Positions 35,647-45,814 of a DNA stretch of 64,000 nucleotides are shown one piece after another. The stretch is from contig JAILRB010000019.1 in NCBI GenBank assembly GCA_024698585.1, positions 1 to 64,000 of the forward strand, read 5' to 3'. Numbering within the stretch: position 1 is the stretch's first letter; the number at the start of each line of letters is the position of its first letter. The notes beneath the pieces were generated by a model, which was not told the DNA's origin, ran no database searches, and worked only from the letters and a program-made list of their open reading frames with translations. The translations under genes and the position numbers were made by a program. This DNA comes from Eubacterium sp. (GTDB taxonomy: Bacteria; Bacillota; Clostridia; Lachnospirales; Lachnospiraceae).

Positions 35647-37651
35647 CAGACTTAAAATTGAAATCATAGCAACAAACAGAACTTATCAATTTGATGAAAA
35701 TTTCAGAGCTGGATTGAATATTATTGCGAGCGATGATAATACTCGGGGAAAGAGCTCTGTGCTTATTGCGATTTATTATTGCCTAGGATTTGAAGCGATA
35801 ATTGGTGGTTTGAATGAGAAGGTATTGACATCAGCATATAAAACGCAGATTGAAGACAAGGAGACTTCATGGCCTGTCTTGGAATCGGGAGTTTACCTTG
35901 AAATCGGTAATGGTTCAGATATTGTAACGATATATAGAGCGGCTAAACATGAAAATAGAAATTCTAAGCTGATGACAGTATATTTTTCTGGGCTTGATGA
36001 TATATATAATGGTGATACGAATTGTGAAGAATATTACGTGCATATGCCAAATTCAGCAACAAATAAAAAAGGATTTCATACATTCTTAGAAAACTTTTTG
36101 AATATAGAATTACCATTAGTTCCTGCAACGGATGGTGTTGAAAGAAAATTGTATTTACAATTGGTTTTTGCATCAATGTTTATAGAGCAAAAGAATGGTT
36201 GGTCAGGAATTTATTCGGGTATGCCATATTTGGCGATAAAGAATGCCAAAAAAAGAGTAACAGAATTTGTGTTAGGATTGGAAACTTTTGAAAACGAGAG
36301 AAAAAGAAACGAATTATTAAATAAAGAAAGATATCAAAAGGAACAATGGAAAAATCTTTATTCCGATATGCTTTCATTGCAAAGTAGAGTTCAATGTTAT
36401 GTGAAGAATATCCCGCAAGCTCCAGAAATTTTGTCGGATGAATTTGAAGAAAATATAGCTATAGTTAGATCGGTTGGAGAAAATATTGGTGTTGATGAAT
36501 GGATTGTGCAATTACAAGGAGAACATGAAGCATTAAAAACTATTCGACCAAGAGTGATTGATAATTATGATGAACTTCAGACAGAGTTGCAAGAAGTGGA
36601 AAAAGTTATTGACCAAAATAGTTGTGAACAGAATGAAATTCAACAAGAATTGGCTATAACGACAAGGAAAATTGGAGAAATAAATAAAAATATTGAAGTC
36701 ATTAAGCAGGATATTGTTAATAATAAAGATGCATTAAGATTAAAAAAATTAGGTAGTGAGTTAGAGTCAGGTGTTTTTAGAGAAATATGCCCTACATGTA
36801 GTCAAAAGATACAAGATTCATTATTACCTATTCAACATGGCACAAACATAATGAGCATAGAAGAAACAATTAATCACCTATCTGCGCAGAAAGATATGTT
36901 TGAATATGCTTTAAAGTATGAGAAAAACAAAAAACAAGAATTAGCAGAAGTATTAGAAAGAATTAGAACTGCACAAATGCAATTATATAGATTGGCAAAA
37001 TCTTTAAGAAGAGATTTGTATTCTATAGATGAAGATTTGTCTGAAACAATTATATATAAAAGAATGAGTATAGAGCATAATATACAAGAATTAGAAGATT
37101 TTAAACAAAAGATAGTTGTAATGGCCGAAAAATTTAGGGAGTTAAGCAATAAGTGGAAGGAATTATTGACTGAAAAAGCGCAACTGCCGGAAAAGGGGGT
37201 TAAAGAAGAAGATAAAAATAAAATTGCTAAGTTAAAAAGCCATTTTATATCTAATTTGGAAAAATATGAATATACTAGTATTTCAAATGTTAACGCAATA
37301 GATATTTCAGATGATAATTATTTGCCGATTATAGATAAATTTGATATGAAGTTTGATTCATCGGCAAGTGATAACATAAGGGCAATATGGGCATATACAA
37401 TGGCTTTGTTACAAACGTCAAATGAATGTGCAGGAAATCATTCTGGTGTTTTAATATTTGATGAGCCGGCACAGCATAGTATTGGTGCGCATGATACAAA
37501 AGCGTTTTTTGATAGTATTTTGAAATTGAGTGATAGATGTCAAGTGATAATAGGTATAACTATTAATAATGCAGATATTAGGAAAGTTATTTCTGAGATT
37601 GAAGATGATAAGTGTAATCTTATAAATATTGGAGAAAAAGCTTTTGTATAG
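35633..37651 (+). CDS. SMC/Rad50-like ABC ATPase of an ABC-three-component system
   Basis: A 672-residue ATPase. The Walker A variant is ASDDNTRGKSSV (about residues 32-43). A long coiled-coil middle (about 215-560) has a zinc-hook-like CPTC (C386, C389) at its tip, as in Rad50. Walker B is VLIFDEPAQ (about 604-612). The C-terminus closes the head domain. ATG 35633 follows GAAAGGTGGAGATATCAAG. With the two genes before it, it forms a likely anti-phage or anti-plasmid system that senses DNA. It is the last gene of the outer element; attR follows within 20 bp. Confidence 0.85.
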   Translation: MLRINRLKIEIIATNRTYQFDENFRAGLNIIASDDNTRGKSSVLIAIYYCLGFEAIIGGLNEKVLTSAYKTQIEDKETSWPVLESGVYLEIGNGSDIVTIYRAAKHENRNSKLMTVYFSGLDDIYNGDTNCEEYYVHMPNSATNKKGFHTFLENFLNIELPLVPATDGVERKLYLQLVFASMFIEQKNGWSGIYSGMPYLAIKNAKKRVTEFVLGLETFENERKRNELLNKERYQKEQWKNLYSDMLSLQSRVQCYVKNIPQAPEILSDEFEENIAIVRSVGENIGVDEWIVQLQGEHEALKTIRPRVIDNYDELQTELQEVEKVIDQNSCEQNEIQQELAITTRKIGEINKNIEVIKQDIVNNKDALRLKKLGSELESGVFREICPTCSQKIQDSLLPIQHGTNIMSIEETINHLSAQKDMFEYALKYEKNKKQELAEVLERIRTAQMQLYRLAKSLRRDLYSIDEDLSETIIYKRMSIEHNIQELEDFKQKIVVMAEKFRELSNKWKELLTEKAQLPEKGVKEEDKNKIAKLKSHFISNLEKYEYTSISNVNAIDISDDNYLPIIDKFDMKFDSSASDNIRAIWAYTMALLQTSNECAGNHSGVLIFDEPAQHSIGAHDTKAFFDSILKLSDRCQVIIGITINNADIRKVISEIEDDKCNLINIGEKAFV

Positions 37652-37670
37652 AATTATAATAGGAATTGTA

Positions 37671-37689
37671 GTGACAACAAAATGACAAT
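37671..37689 (+). repeat. putative attR of the outer element
   Basis: GTGACAACAAAATGACAAT, 17 of 19 identical to 13275-13293. It lies 20 bp after the last element gene. Confidence 0.6.
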
Positions 37690-37805
37690 ACAATCCCCGA
37701 AAAATCCATGCAATAGGTAGAATCCAGACAAAACTCCCGGATTTTCACCACCAAAATCAACACATTACACTACAGAACAACTTTGCAAAGAAGAGAGGGA
37801 ATATT

Positions 37806-38138
37806 ATGGACAGTAATATATTCAAGTCTACGTATAATGAACGTTTGGATTCAGCAAAAACAAGAAATAAAGGAAGAGATAAAATTGGAGAACTGATAAA
37901 GGGGTTTTCGGTATTGATTCTTATTATTAATATAATTGGAACAGTGCTACTTGCTATGGGGGAGTCAAACCTGTCGGAAATAATCACTGCTCTGAAAGCA
38001 CCAGATGAGTTTAGCTTTACAATTCTCTTCTTAGGAGTGATTAGTAGTGCGGTTATATTTGTCATTCTTTATGGAATTGGCGAAATCGTAGATAGAGTCG
38101 TTTCCATTGAGAAAAAAATCAAAATGATTAAGAAATAA
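37806..38138 (+). CDS. small two-helix membrane protein (paralogue of 10027-10359)
   Basis: A 110-residue paralogue of the protein at 10027 with the same length and layout: a basic N-terminus (STYNERLDSAKTRNKGRDKIG), two hydrophobic helices (36-52, 70-93) and a charged end (DRVVSIEKKIKMIKK). The ribosome site is GAAGAGAGGGAA. The mid-loop differs most. The terminator after it matches that of the first copy. The two genes flank the integrated island, so they may once have been neighbours. Confidence 0.7.
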   Translation: MDSNIFKSTYNERLDSAKTRNKGRDKIGELIKGFSVLILIINIIGTVLLAMGESNLSEIITALKAPDEFSFTILFLGVISSAVIFVILYGIGEIVDRVVSIEKKIKMIKK

Positions 38139-38151
38139 ATTACTGGGCATA

Positions 38152-38181
38152 AAAAAGGGACATCGCTAGATGTTCCTTTTT
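38152..38181. terminator. intrinsic terminator
   Basis: AAAAAGGGACATC-GCTA-GATGTTCCTTTTT. It closely resembles the terminator at 10373-10406. Confidence 0.85.
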
Positions 38182-38410
38182 GTACAACAACGTAACAGCT
38201 TGTAAGGAAAATTATTACAGACCATTTATATTATGGTTGCTGGAAGGAATAAGGAGCCGAGATTCTGGCTTCTTATTTTTTTGCAAAAAGTATTGTTTTA
38301 ATGGAAAATTGATGGGGAAATTTGTAATGAGGTTTTATCAAAAGTGTGGTAGAATGGTTTTAAATTTGAAAGGGCGAAAAATAACGAAGAAAGGATGGGA
38401 AACGGAAAAA

Positions 38411-41400
38411 ATGAAGAAAAAAATGAAAAGGTTACTGTCAGCTGTGATGGCAGTGGTAATGGTTATTACCCTGATTCCAGCCGTGAACTTCACGGTTCAG
38501 GCAGAGGAGGAACCGTACAACTTATCTGAGGGGCGAACGGTGTACGCCAGTTCATCCAACGGAGGGGACACCGAAGACAAGGCGGTGGATGGAAAAGAAA
38601 ACTCAAGATGGCAGGCTGCTACAGATGATACGAATGAGTGGCTCTATGTGGATCTGGGAACGGAAGCAAACCTAGATCACATTTATATGCACTGGGAAGC
38701 TGCATATGCTAAGTACTATAAAATCGAAACATCCAACGATGAAATCGAATGGACCACAGCATATGAGAAGAAAAAAGGCGAAGGCCAGCATGTAACCATG
38801 GCAGTGAATTATAAGTACACGGGCGTGAGAGGTGACGGAGATTATAGATTCTCAGTGAATTGGTCAAAGGTGGAAGATGCTCATTATAAAGTATACGTGG
38901 ATGGAGAAGATGATGCGCATATTGCCTATGCCGGCGGAGATAACTATCGATTCACAAATCATGGTGGTACACAGGGTGATGTCAGAATGAGTCCGGGTGA
39001 ACACACATTAACAGTGGTTGCTTTTAATCCGGATAATAATAAAGAATTAGGGCGTGGCGTGTTGGACGTGGATGCGCAGGAAAATGCGGAAGGAAACAAT
39101 GAAATCGACGAAAACGCCGCAGATGCTTTGAAGCAGACAATTACGAAAGAGAAGTTAAGTGTTACAAAGGCACGTTATGTAAAAATTACTTGTACCCAAA
39201 GAGCTACCGGTTATGGTGCATCTCTATTTGAATTTCAGGTTTGGGGAACCGGTGGTGCCAATAAGCCACCTAAAAACTATGGTGAAAATCTTGCTTTAAA
39301 CAAAATAGTTAAATGTTCCGGTACAAGAGATGAGTGGTGGATGTATGACAATGCAGGAAATATGAAGCAAGATGCTTATAATCAGGTAAAACCTGAGAAT
39401 GCAGTGGATGGTGATCTAAATACTTCCTTTACTTCTTATCAGGGAGAAGATAATCAGTGGATTTATGTGGATTTAGGTGCTGCATACAATGTTGGACGTA
39501 TCATTACAAAGTTCAATGAAGATGCCGGAAAGATTTATGATATTCAGGTGTCTAAGGATGCAAAGCATTGGACTACAGTTCATAGAGAACTTCGAGGCTT
39601 TATGAATAAGATTGACAATGTGACCTGCTATCAGCAAGGAGTTCGTTATGTAAGAATTCTTGCTTACTCAAAAGTTGAGAGTGGAAGTGGGGTAAGTGTA
39701 CGAGAATTAGAAGTGTACGAATATAAAGAGGGTGACAGTAAAGACAATGAAGAAATTAAAGACCTTCCAATCAGCCAAATTGTAAACAATGAAAATGGTA
39801 GAGGTTCCTATGTCGTAGGGGAAGTGAAAAAAGAATTAAACAAACTTCCGACATTTGTAAATGATGAGACGGTTAAAACACCAATTGATTCCAACAGCTG
39901 GTGGTCTTCCTTTATGATTAAGACCTATGGGAATATGGCTATCATTCATCCTTTGAAGGCGCAGTTCTCTAACCAGGGACTCGGAATTTTATTAGCGTCT
40001 CAGGGATATACTGATGAGAGAAAACCTCAGGATTTAGGCGTTGGATATTATTCAGAAAAATTAAAAGATTTCTTTATCAAGCCGGAAAGCTTTGAAGGAA
40101 AATCCGGTTATGATCGCGTGGAAGGATACGGAGACTACCATGTAGAAGTAGGATTGTGTGATGCCGACGGCGTTAAGATGAAATCTACATTGGTGAAAGG
40201 TTCTCCTTACATATTCTCAGAGTTTCCTGAGGATGATACGGTAGTATTTACCTCTCAATCAATCATCAAGTTTTATGATGGAAATGGTAATATAATTCTC
40301 GCAAATCCAGGGGATTCTATTACAACCGACCACATTGGATTTACATCATATGATAATGAAAATGAGAGAGCAGGAAATGCAGGTTCAAACTTTATGCTTG
40401 CCGCACCGGAAGGAACGAAGTTTACAGCGAAAAGTATTGGAAAGAATACACTATTAAAAATTCAGTTTGCCAATAAAAATAATGCTTATTTAACAGCAGC
40501 GACAATGATGAAGAAAAATGATATCGCTGATTATTATCAGCATGCATATGCAAAAGTAAAAGATACAAAAGTAACTTATGACTATAACAAAGACAATTCC
40601 AAAGTTACGACATACTATAAGGCTACGACGGAAACTGTAAGAAGTGGATTTTCAAATCAGACCATGCAGGCGTTCTATCCACATCAGTGGAAGTATTCCA
40701 CGGATACGAATGCACCATATTGTACCTATCCTTCCATTCGTGGAACCATGAAAGCAGTATTTGAAAATGAACTGACAACTGTTCAGCAGTTTGCTGGATT
40801 GCTTCCTACTTTTGCAAAGCCAAATAGCAGTAAGTTAGAAAATGATAAAATCAAAGCTTACATTAAAACGGTTGTGGATGAGATTGGAACAGGACCAAAT
40901 GCAGATGCATACTGGCAAGGAAAGGCAGTTCATCCACTTGCCATTACAGCATTGATGGCAGATCAGATTGGCGAGACCAAAATGAGAGACCAGCTTTTGA
41001 ACGACCTTAAGAAGATTATGGTGGATTGGTTTAATTACACCGGAGGAGAGGACAGATGTTATCTGATTTATAACAAAGACTGGGGAACCGTTTATTATCC
41101 GGAGAGTGCTTACGGTGCCAATGCTGCAATTTGTGACCATCACTTTACCTATGGTTACTTCCTTTTTGGGGCAGCAGTGCTGTCATGCTATGATCAGGAG
41201 TTCTATTATCAATATAAGGATATGGTAGAGTTAATCCTTCGTGATTATGCAAATCCGGAAGAGCCGGAAGACGATGGAAATATGTTCTGTAAGTTCAGAT
41301 CATTTGACCAGTATTCCGGACATTCCTGGGCTGGAGGATATGCAGATAATGATGACGGAAACAATCAGGAGTCTGCATCAGAATCCTTATTCAGTTGGGT

Positions 41401-44371
41401 CGGAATGTACCTGTGGGGTGAAGTTTCAAAACAGCAGAAATATATTGACGCAGGTGCGTATGGATTTACTACTGAGATGGAAGCTGTAAAACAGTACTGG
41501 TTCGATTACGATGGTGATAACTGGCTAGATACATTCCCATTCCAGGGAACCGGACAGGTTTATGGTGCATCCTATAGTTACGGAACGTTCTTTGGTGGAC
41601 AGCCACTGTATATTTATGGAATCCAGTGGTTGCCGATTTCAGAGTACTTAACTGCTTATGGAATGGAACAGGAAAAATGTGCTGCAGCGTATCAGGGATT
41701 GTTAGATGAAACAGATGATGCCATAGAAAAAGTTATGATTAACGCAAATCTTGTTGCTGAGCAGATGAGACTGCAGGGAAAATCTCAGGACGAAATCAAT
41801 GCATATCTTGCACAGGAACAACATACAGCAGATACCTATCCTACAGCAGATACAGGATGGCAGCACATCACATGGCCATTCTTATCACAGACAAATCCGG
41901 ATGCAGCATTTGCGAAATTCAATGCAGGAGTCAATGGAGTTCAGAAGGAAGACCGGGCAAATACACTCTGGTTTATTTCTGCCATGGATTCCATAGGACA
42001 TAAAACCACAGATTATGTAATCACCGGACAGACCCTGAGTGGTTCTGTCTTTAAGAAAGAAATCAACGGAAAGACTGTATACACCGGAGAAATTTGGAAT
42101 CCAACGACTACAGTGAAAACGACTTTTGTGGTAAATTCAGCGACAGGAGAAAAGATCGGTAAAGTAAAGGTAAAAGAAGGAAGTTTAGTTCAGTTTGAGA
42201 TTGACGAAAAAGGTGGATTTGATTTACTTCTTGGAAATGATGAACAGGGTGGTAATGAAGAAGAAACCACGACATCATCTGGAAATGAGAGCGTTCGGCC
42301 ACCGGCAGATGTGAAGGAATGGATTCCGGATGCAAGATTTAACTTAAGTCTTGGAAAGGAAGCCAGTATTTCATCAATATATGCAGGGGAAGGTTCACAG
42401 ACAACAGATGTTTTGACGGATGGAAATCTAAATAGCGACTATGTATCAACAGATTGGAACAGGTCAATTACGGAAGATTATATAATCATTGACTTAGGAA
42501 AATACTATAAAATGAGTGACATCCATAAGATAGCAATGCAGTTTAAAAATGACGCAGGGGTATTTGCTGAACAGTATGAGATTCAGGTTTCGAAGGATGG
42601 TATAACCTTTGATCAATGCCTAAAGGAATATGCTAACTGGGATAAAACCGATCAAGGATTTGTTTCGTTTGATATTTTAACCGCACCGGTGAATAGTATC
42701 GCCAGATTCGTAAAGATTAAAATGATTGGGCATAAAAACTGGGGATTCCAAATTAGAGAGGTGGCAGTTCTTACTGCTAACGCAAATGCAAAGCCGGTCT
42801 TCGTTGAAGGGTGCGACAACCCTGCCGGATTGGAAGTATCCAGTGTTGAACCACTTAAGATTCGATACAAAATTGTGGCAGGCGAAGGACAAGACGGATA
42901 TCAATATGCTATTCATTTAGACGGTAAAAGAGTGACAGATTTAAGAGGTGCAGGAGAAGGAACCATTGATACAACTGTTGGCAAGCATACCGTTAAGGTT
43001 GTAAGTTACTATCAGGGAAAGATATCCGATGGCTTGTCAGATACCGTGGAAGTGGGTGATGGTTCGTTGAGAAATTATTGTAGTACGTCACTGAACTACG
43101 CATTGGGAGCCAAAGCAAGCATTGAGCCACTTGATCCGAAGAATGAAGGAACAAAAGATGCCAAAGTACTTACAGACGGAAATATTAATAGTAATTACAA
43201 TATGACAGTTTGGGGGGAAGACAACGCCACAGCAATTCTAGAACTTCAGGAGGCGGTTGACATCAACGATATCCATGAAGTCCTGATTAAGTTTGTAAAT
43301 GATGTCACATACGCTAAGGGATTTAATATCCAGTTCTCAGAAGATGGTACCAACTATGAAAGCGTTTATGAAACAGTAAATCAAGAATATAAGGATCCTG
43401 TAGAGGTTCCGATTAACCAGAATGTTTATACACAAGGCGAGGTGAATTATGTAAAAGTTCAATTCACGAAAAAAGGTGGCAATTATGGATATCAGATTCG
43501 TGAAATTGCGGTATTAGGGGATCCGGATTCTTACTTGCCTGCAGACCCGACCGGACTTGCTCTTTCAAGTAATATGGGTGGAAGCATTACAGTTCAATTC
43601 AATCAGCCGTTGGACGGAACAGCCATGTTTAACATTTATGTGGATGATAAACTTGTAGGTCTTCATTTGACAAATGCCGGACCACACACCCTTAATCATT
43701 TAGATGGTGGACGGCATACTGTGAAAGTTACAGCAGTGAAGGATAATGTTGAATCGAAAGGGGTTACAGGAAAAATTACGATTGATAACGAAGCACCATA
43801 TACCACAGAAGCTGATTGGGATGATGATTTCGATGCTCCAATTGTAACCAGACCGGAGACTACAACATCAATTGTTACGGAGTCTGAATCAGCTACTCAG
43901 AATTCGACAGAGACCGAAACGACAACAGCTCAGAGTGTGACAGAGACCGAAACGACAACAGTTCAGAGTGTGACAGAGACTGGCGTGGCAACGACTCAAA
44001 AACCAACGAGGTCTGAAATAACAACGACTCGGAAAACAGAACAGACGCCGAAGACTACAAAGATTCCGAAGGTAAAAGTTACGAAAGCTTCTAAGAAGAG
44101 GTCCGCTAAGAAGTTTAAGGTTGTGCTAAAGAAAGTGACAAATGTAAACGGATTTCAGGTGAAGATTTATAATAACAAGAAGAAAGCCAAGAAAAATAAA
44201 AAGGCAATTGTCACCAAGTTAATTAGGAAGAACACAGCGAAACTTAAGATTCAGTCAAAGAAATTAAAGAACAGAAAGAAACTTTACGTACGAGTCAGAG
44301 CATATCGATTGAGTGGAAAATCTTATATCTTTGGTGCGTGGAGCAAAGTTAAAAAAGTAAAGGTTCAATAG
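38411..44371 (+). CDS. secreted multidomain GH81 endo-beta-1,3-glucanase
   Basis: A 1986-residue exported enzyme. The signal peptide (residues 1-33) ends near VQAEE. Two F5/8 type C (CBM32-like) domains lie at about 38-290 (with an inserted Ig-like segment) and 293-440. The GH81 catalytic region (about 455-1275) shows PHQWKY, DHHFTYGYF, GHSWAGGYADNDDGNNQES and ESLFSW motifs, including the conserved acidic pair. Two further F5/8 type C domains (about 1307-1457, 1554-1707) with Ig/FN3-like segments follow. A Thr/Glu linker (about 1815-1885) and a Lys-rich FN3-like C-terminal repeat complete it. GH81 enzymes cut beta-1,3-glucans such as laminarin or fungal wall glucan. The start at 38411 was chosen for the signal peptide. 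Confidence 0.9.
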   Translation: MKKKMKRLLSAVMAVVMVITLIPAVNFTVQAEEEPYNLSEGRTVYASSSNGGDTEDKAVDGKENSRWQAATDDTNEWLYVDLGTEANLDHIYMHWEAAYAKYYKIETSNDEIEWTTAYEKKKGEGQHVTMAVNYKYTGVRGDGDYRFSVNWSKVEDAHYKVYVDGEDDAHIAYAGGDNYRFTNHGGTQGDVRMSPGEHTLTVVAFNPDNNKELGRGVLDVDAQENAEGNNEIDENAADALKQTITKEKLSVTKARYVKITCTQRATGYGASLFEFQVWGTGGANKPPKNYGENLALNKIVKCSGTRDEWWMYDNAGNMKQDAYNQVKPENAVDGDLNTSFTSYQGEDNQWIYVDLGAAYNVGRIITKFNEDAGKIYDIQVSKDAKHWTTVHRELRGFMNKIDNVTCYQQGVRYVRILAYSKVESGSGVSVRELEVYEYKEGDSKDNEEIKDLPISQIVNNENGRGSYVVGEVKKELNKLPTFVNDETVKTPIDSNSWWSSFMIKTYGNMAIIHPLKAQFSNQGLGILLASQGYTDERKPQDLGVGYYSEKLKDFFIKPESFEGKSGYDRVEGYGDYHVEVGLCDADGVKMKSTLVKGSPYIFSEFPEDDTVVFTSQSIIKFYDGNGNIILANPGDSITTDHIGFTSYDNENERAGNAGSNFMLAAPEGTKFTAKSIGKNTLLKIQFANKNNAYLTAATMMKKNDIADYYQHAYAKVKDTKVTYDYNKDNSKVTTYYKATTETVRSGFSNQTMQAFYPHQWKYSTDTNAPYCTYPSIRGTMKAVFENELTTVQQFAGLLPTFAKPNSSKLENDKIKAYIKTVVDEIGTGPNADAYWQGKAVHPLAITALMADQIGETKMRDQLLNDLKKIMVDWFNYTGGEDRCYLIYNKDWGTVYYPESAYGANAAICDHHFTYGYFLFGAAVLSCYDQEFYYQYKDMVELILRDYANPEEPEDDGNMFCKFRSFDQYSGHSWAGGYADNDDGNNQESASESLFSWVGMYLWGEVSKQQKYIDAGAYGFTTEMEAVKQYWFDYDGDNWLDTFPFQGTGQVYGASYSYGTFFGGQPLYIYGIQWLPISEYLTAYGMEQEKCAAAYQGLLDETDDAIEKVMINANLVAEQMRLQGKSQDEINAYLAQEQHTADTYPTADTGWQHITWPFLSQTNPDAAFAKFNAGVNGVQKEDRANTLWFISAMDSIGHKTTDYVITGQTLSGSVFKKEINGKTVYTGEIWNPTTTVKTTFVVNSATGEKIGKVKVKEGSLVQFEIDEKGGFDLLLGNDEQGGNEEETTTSSGNESVRPPADVKEWIPDARFNLSLGKEASISSIYAGEGSQTTDVLTDGNLNSDYVSTDWNRSITEDYIIIDLGKYYKMSDIHKIAMQFKNDAGVFAEQYEIQVSKDGITFDQCLKEYANWDKTDQGFVSFDILTAPVNSIARFVKIKMIGHKNWGFQIREVAVLTANANAKPVFVEGCDNPAGLEVSSVEPLKIRYKIVAGEGQDGYQYAIHLDGKRVTDLRGAGEGTIDTTVGKHTVKVVSYYQGKISDGLSDTVEVGDGSLRNYCSTSLNYALGAKASIEPLDPKNEGTKDAKVLTDGNINSNYNMTVWGEDNATAILELQEAVDINDIHEVLIKFVNDVTYAKGFNIQFSEDGTNYESVYETVNQEYKDPVEVPINQNVYTQGEVNYVKVQFTKKGGNYGYQIREIAVLGDPDSYLPADPTGLALSSNMGGSITVQFNQPLDGTAMFNIYVDDKLVGLHLTNAGPHTLNHLDGGRHTVKVTAVKDNVESKGVTGKITIDNEAPYTTEADWDDDFDAPIVTRPETTTSIVTESESATQNSTETETTTAQSVTETETTTVQSVTETGVATTQKPTRSEITTTRKTEQTPKTTKIPKVKVTKASKKRSAKKFKVVLKKVTNVNGFQVKIYNNKKKAKKNKKAIVTKLIRKNTAKLKIQSKKLKNRKKLYVRVRAYRLSGKSYIFGAWSKVKKVKVQ

Positions 44372-44402
44372 GGATGAGATGTCTCTAGAATCTTAGACAT
44401 AA

Positions 44403-44448
44403 AAATGGATGTTTTTCTGTATTTTACAGGAGACATCCATTTTTTTTC
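44403..44448 (+). terminator. intrinsic terminator
   Basis: AAATGGATGT (44403-44412) pairs with ACATCCATTT (44433-44442), followed by six T. Confidence 0.8.
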
Positions 44449-44584
44449 ATAAAACTATTGCAAAATAAGTTTAGAAAATGTATTATTAAATTGCGCACAA
44501 TATAAAAGTACACAATTTAAAAGGAAGCGTCAACGAATTTTCCGTTGCGACATACATCATTAAAAATGATTGGAGGAATTGAAT

Positions 44585-45127
44585 ATGAGTATTTATGATT
44601 ATGCGGTAAAAGATGCACAGGACAAGGAAGTTTTTCTTTCAGCTTATGAGGGAAAAGTTATTTTAATTGTGAATACTGCAACCGGCTGTGGATTTACTCC
44701 GCATTATGAAGATTTAGAAAGAATCTATGAAAGGTTCTATGACAAAGGATTGGAAATTATTGATATTCCGTGTAATCAGTTTGGAGGACAGGCTCCGGGA
44801 AGTGACGAGGAAATTCACCAATTTTGTACATTACATTATAATACGAAATTCCCTCAGATGAAAAAATCTGATGTAAATGGTGAAAACGAGCTTCCGCTTT
44901 ATACATATTTGAAGCAGGAACAGGGATTTAAAGGATTAGGGGAACATCCATATAAAGAAAGCTTGGAGAATATGTTTGCTGCAAATGATCCTGAATGGGA
45001 TAAGAAGTCCGATATTAAATGGAATTTTACAAAGTTTGTTGTGGACAGAACAGGAAAAGTTGTGGAACGATTTGAACCGACAGTGGATATGAAAGTTATC
45101 GAAGAATATATTGAAAAGTTATTGTAG
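44585..45127 (+). CDS. glutathione peroxidase-family (thiol peroxidase) protein
   Basis: A 180-residue cytoplasmic peroxidase. The active residue is C35 (NTATGCGFTPHY), a Cys rather than selenocysteine. The supporting residues are Gln in PCNQFGGQ and Trp/Asn in WNFTKF. Cys-type bacterial members usually reduce peroxides with thioredoxin. ATG 44585 follows GATTGGAGGAATTGAAT. It is 12 bp from a flavodoxin gene in the same direction, so the two probably form an oxidative-stress operon ended by the terminator at 45561. Confidence 0.93.
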   Translation: MSIYDYAVKDAQDKEVFLSAYEGKVILIVNTATGCGFTPHYEDLERIYERFYDKGLEIIDIPCNQFGGQAPGSDEEIHQFCTLHYNTKFPQMKKSDVNGENELPLYTYLKQEQGFKGLGEHPYKESLENMFAANDPEWDKKSDIKWNFTKFVVDRTGKVVERFEPTVDMKVIEEYIEKLL

Positions 45128-45139
45128 GAGGAAAAGAAA

Positions 45140-45532
45140 ATGAATTATGCAGTAAGATATTACTCCAGATCTGGAAATACAAAAGGAATTGCAGATGCTT
45201 TTGCAAAGGAATTAGGCGTCGCGGCAATATCAGTTGACCAACGAGGTGCTGAGATTTGTGAGGAGACAGATGTGCTATTTGTCGGTGGCGCTTTATATGC
45301 TTATGGAATCGATGAACATCTGCAAAGTTTTTTGGAAGGACTGTCAGGAGAATCTGTAAAGAAAGCAGTCGTGTTCTCTACTTCATGGATTTCAAAACAT
45401 GCCATTGAATTGATTAAGGAATGTTTGACCAATCAAGGAATTGAAGTCGAAGATGAAAGCTTTTACTCTAGAGGAAAGCCGGGAGTAAAGGATTTAGCGA
45501 AAGCAGCTGAATTTGTAAAACGTTATCAGTAA
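45140..45532 (+). CDS. flavodoxin-like protein
   Basis: A 130-residue FMN protein. The phosphate loop is YYSRSGNTKGIADAF (residues 7-21), followed by FVGGALYAYGIDEHL, the ring-binding region. The length is typical of a short flavodoxin. The start follows GTAGGAGGAAAAGAAA. Pairing with a peroxidase suggests an electron-transfer role under oxidative stress; the partner is not shown by the sequence. Confidence 0.85.
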   Translation: MNYAVRYYSRSGNTKGIADAFAKELGVAAISVDQRGAEICEETDVLFVGGALYAYGIDEHLQSFLEGLSGESVKKAVVFSTSWISKHAIELIKECLTNQGIEVEDESFYSRGKPGVKDLAKAAEFVKRYQ

Positions 45533-45560
45533 ATTTGCCCCCACCAAAAGTGGGTTAAGG

Positions 45561-45589
45561 AAAGCCTTGCAATGAATGCAAGGCTTTTT
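45561..45589 (+). terminator. intrinsic terminator
   Basis: AAAGCCTTGCA pairs with TGCAAGGCTTT around a short loop, followed by TTTC. Confidence 0.85.
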
Positions 45590-45814
45590 CTATTCTATAG
45601 AAAAGTTCCGTCGTGGGATTACACAAAAGCAAAACACTGGTTTTGGGTAGAATTAACAAAAATGATGGAATAATGAAAAAATATTTGACGATTCCCACAA
45701 TTTTGATTACCATTGATATTGGTGGTAATTTTTGGTTAATGGGAGAAAAGAAATTATCGCTGATTCAATATTTACCGAACTGGGAACTCGGTGGAAAATT
45801 GAGAGGGTAAAAAA

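Noticed and set aside
38180-38410. Longer start for the GH81 protein (77 extra residues)
   Set aside because: A normal signal peptide begins at 38411; the extra codons overlap a terminator.
45613-45810. Open frame of 65 codons before the chitinase gene
   Set aside because: No ribosome site for its starts and no protein-like conservation pattern; best seen as leader DNA of the chitinase.
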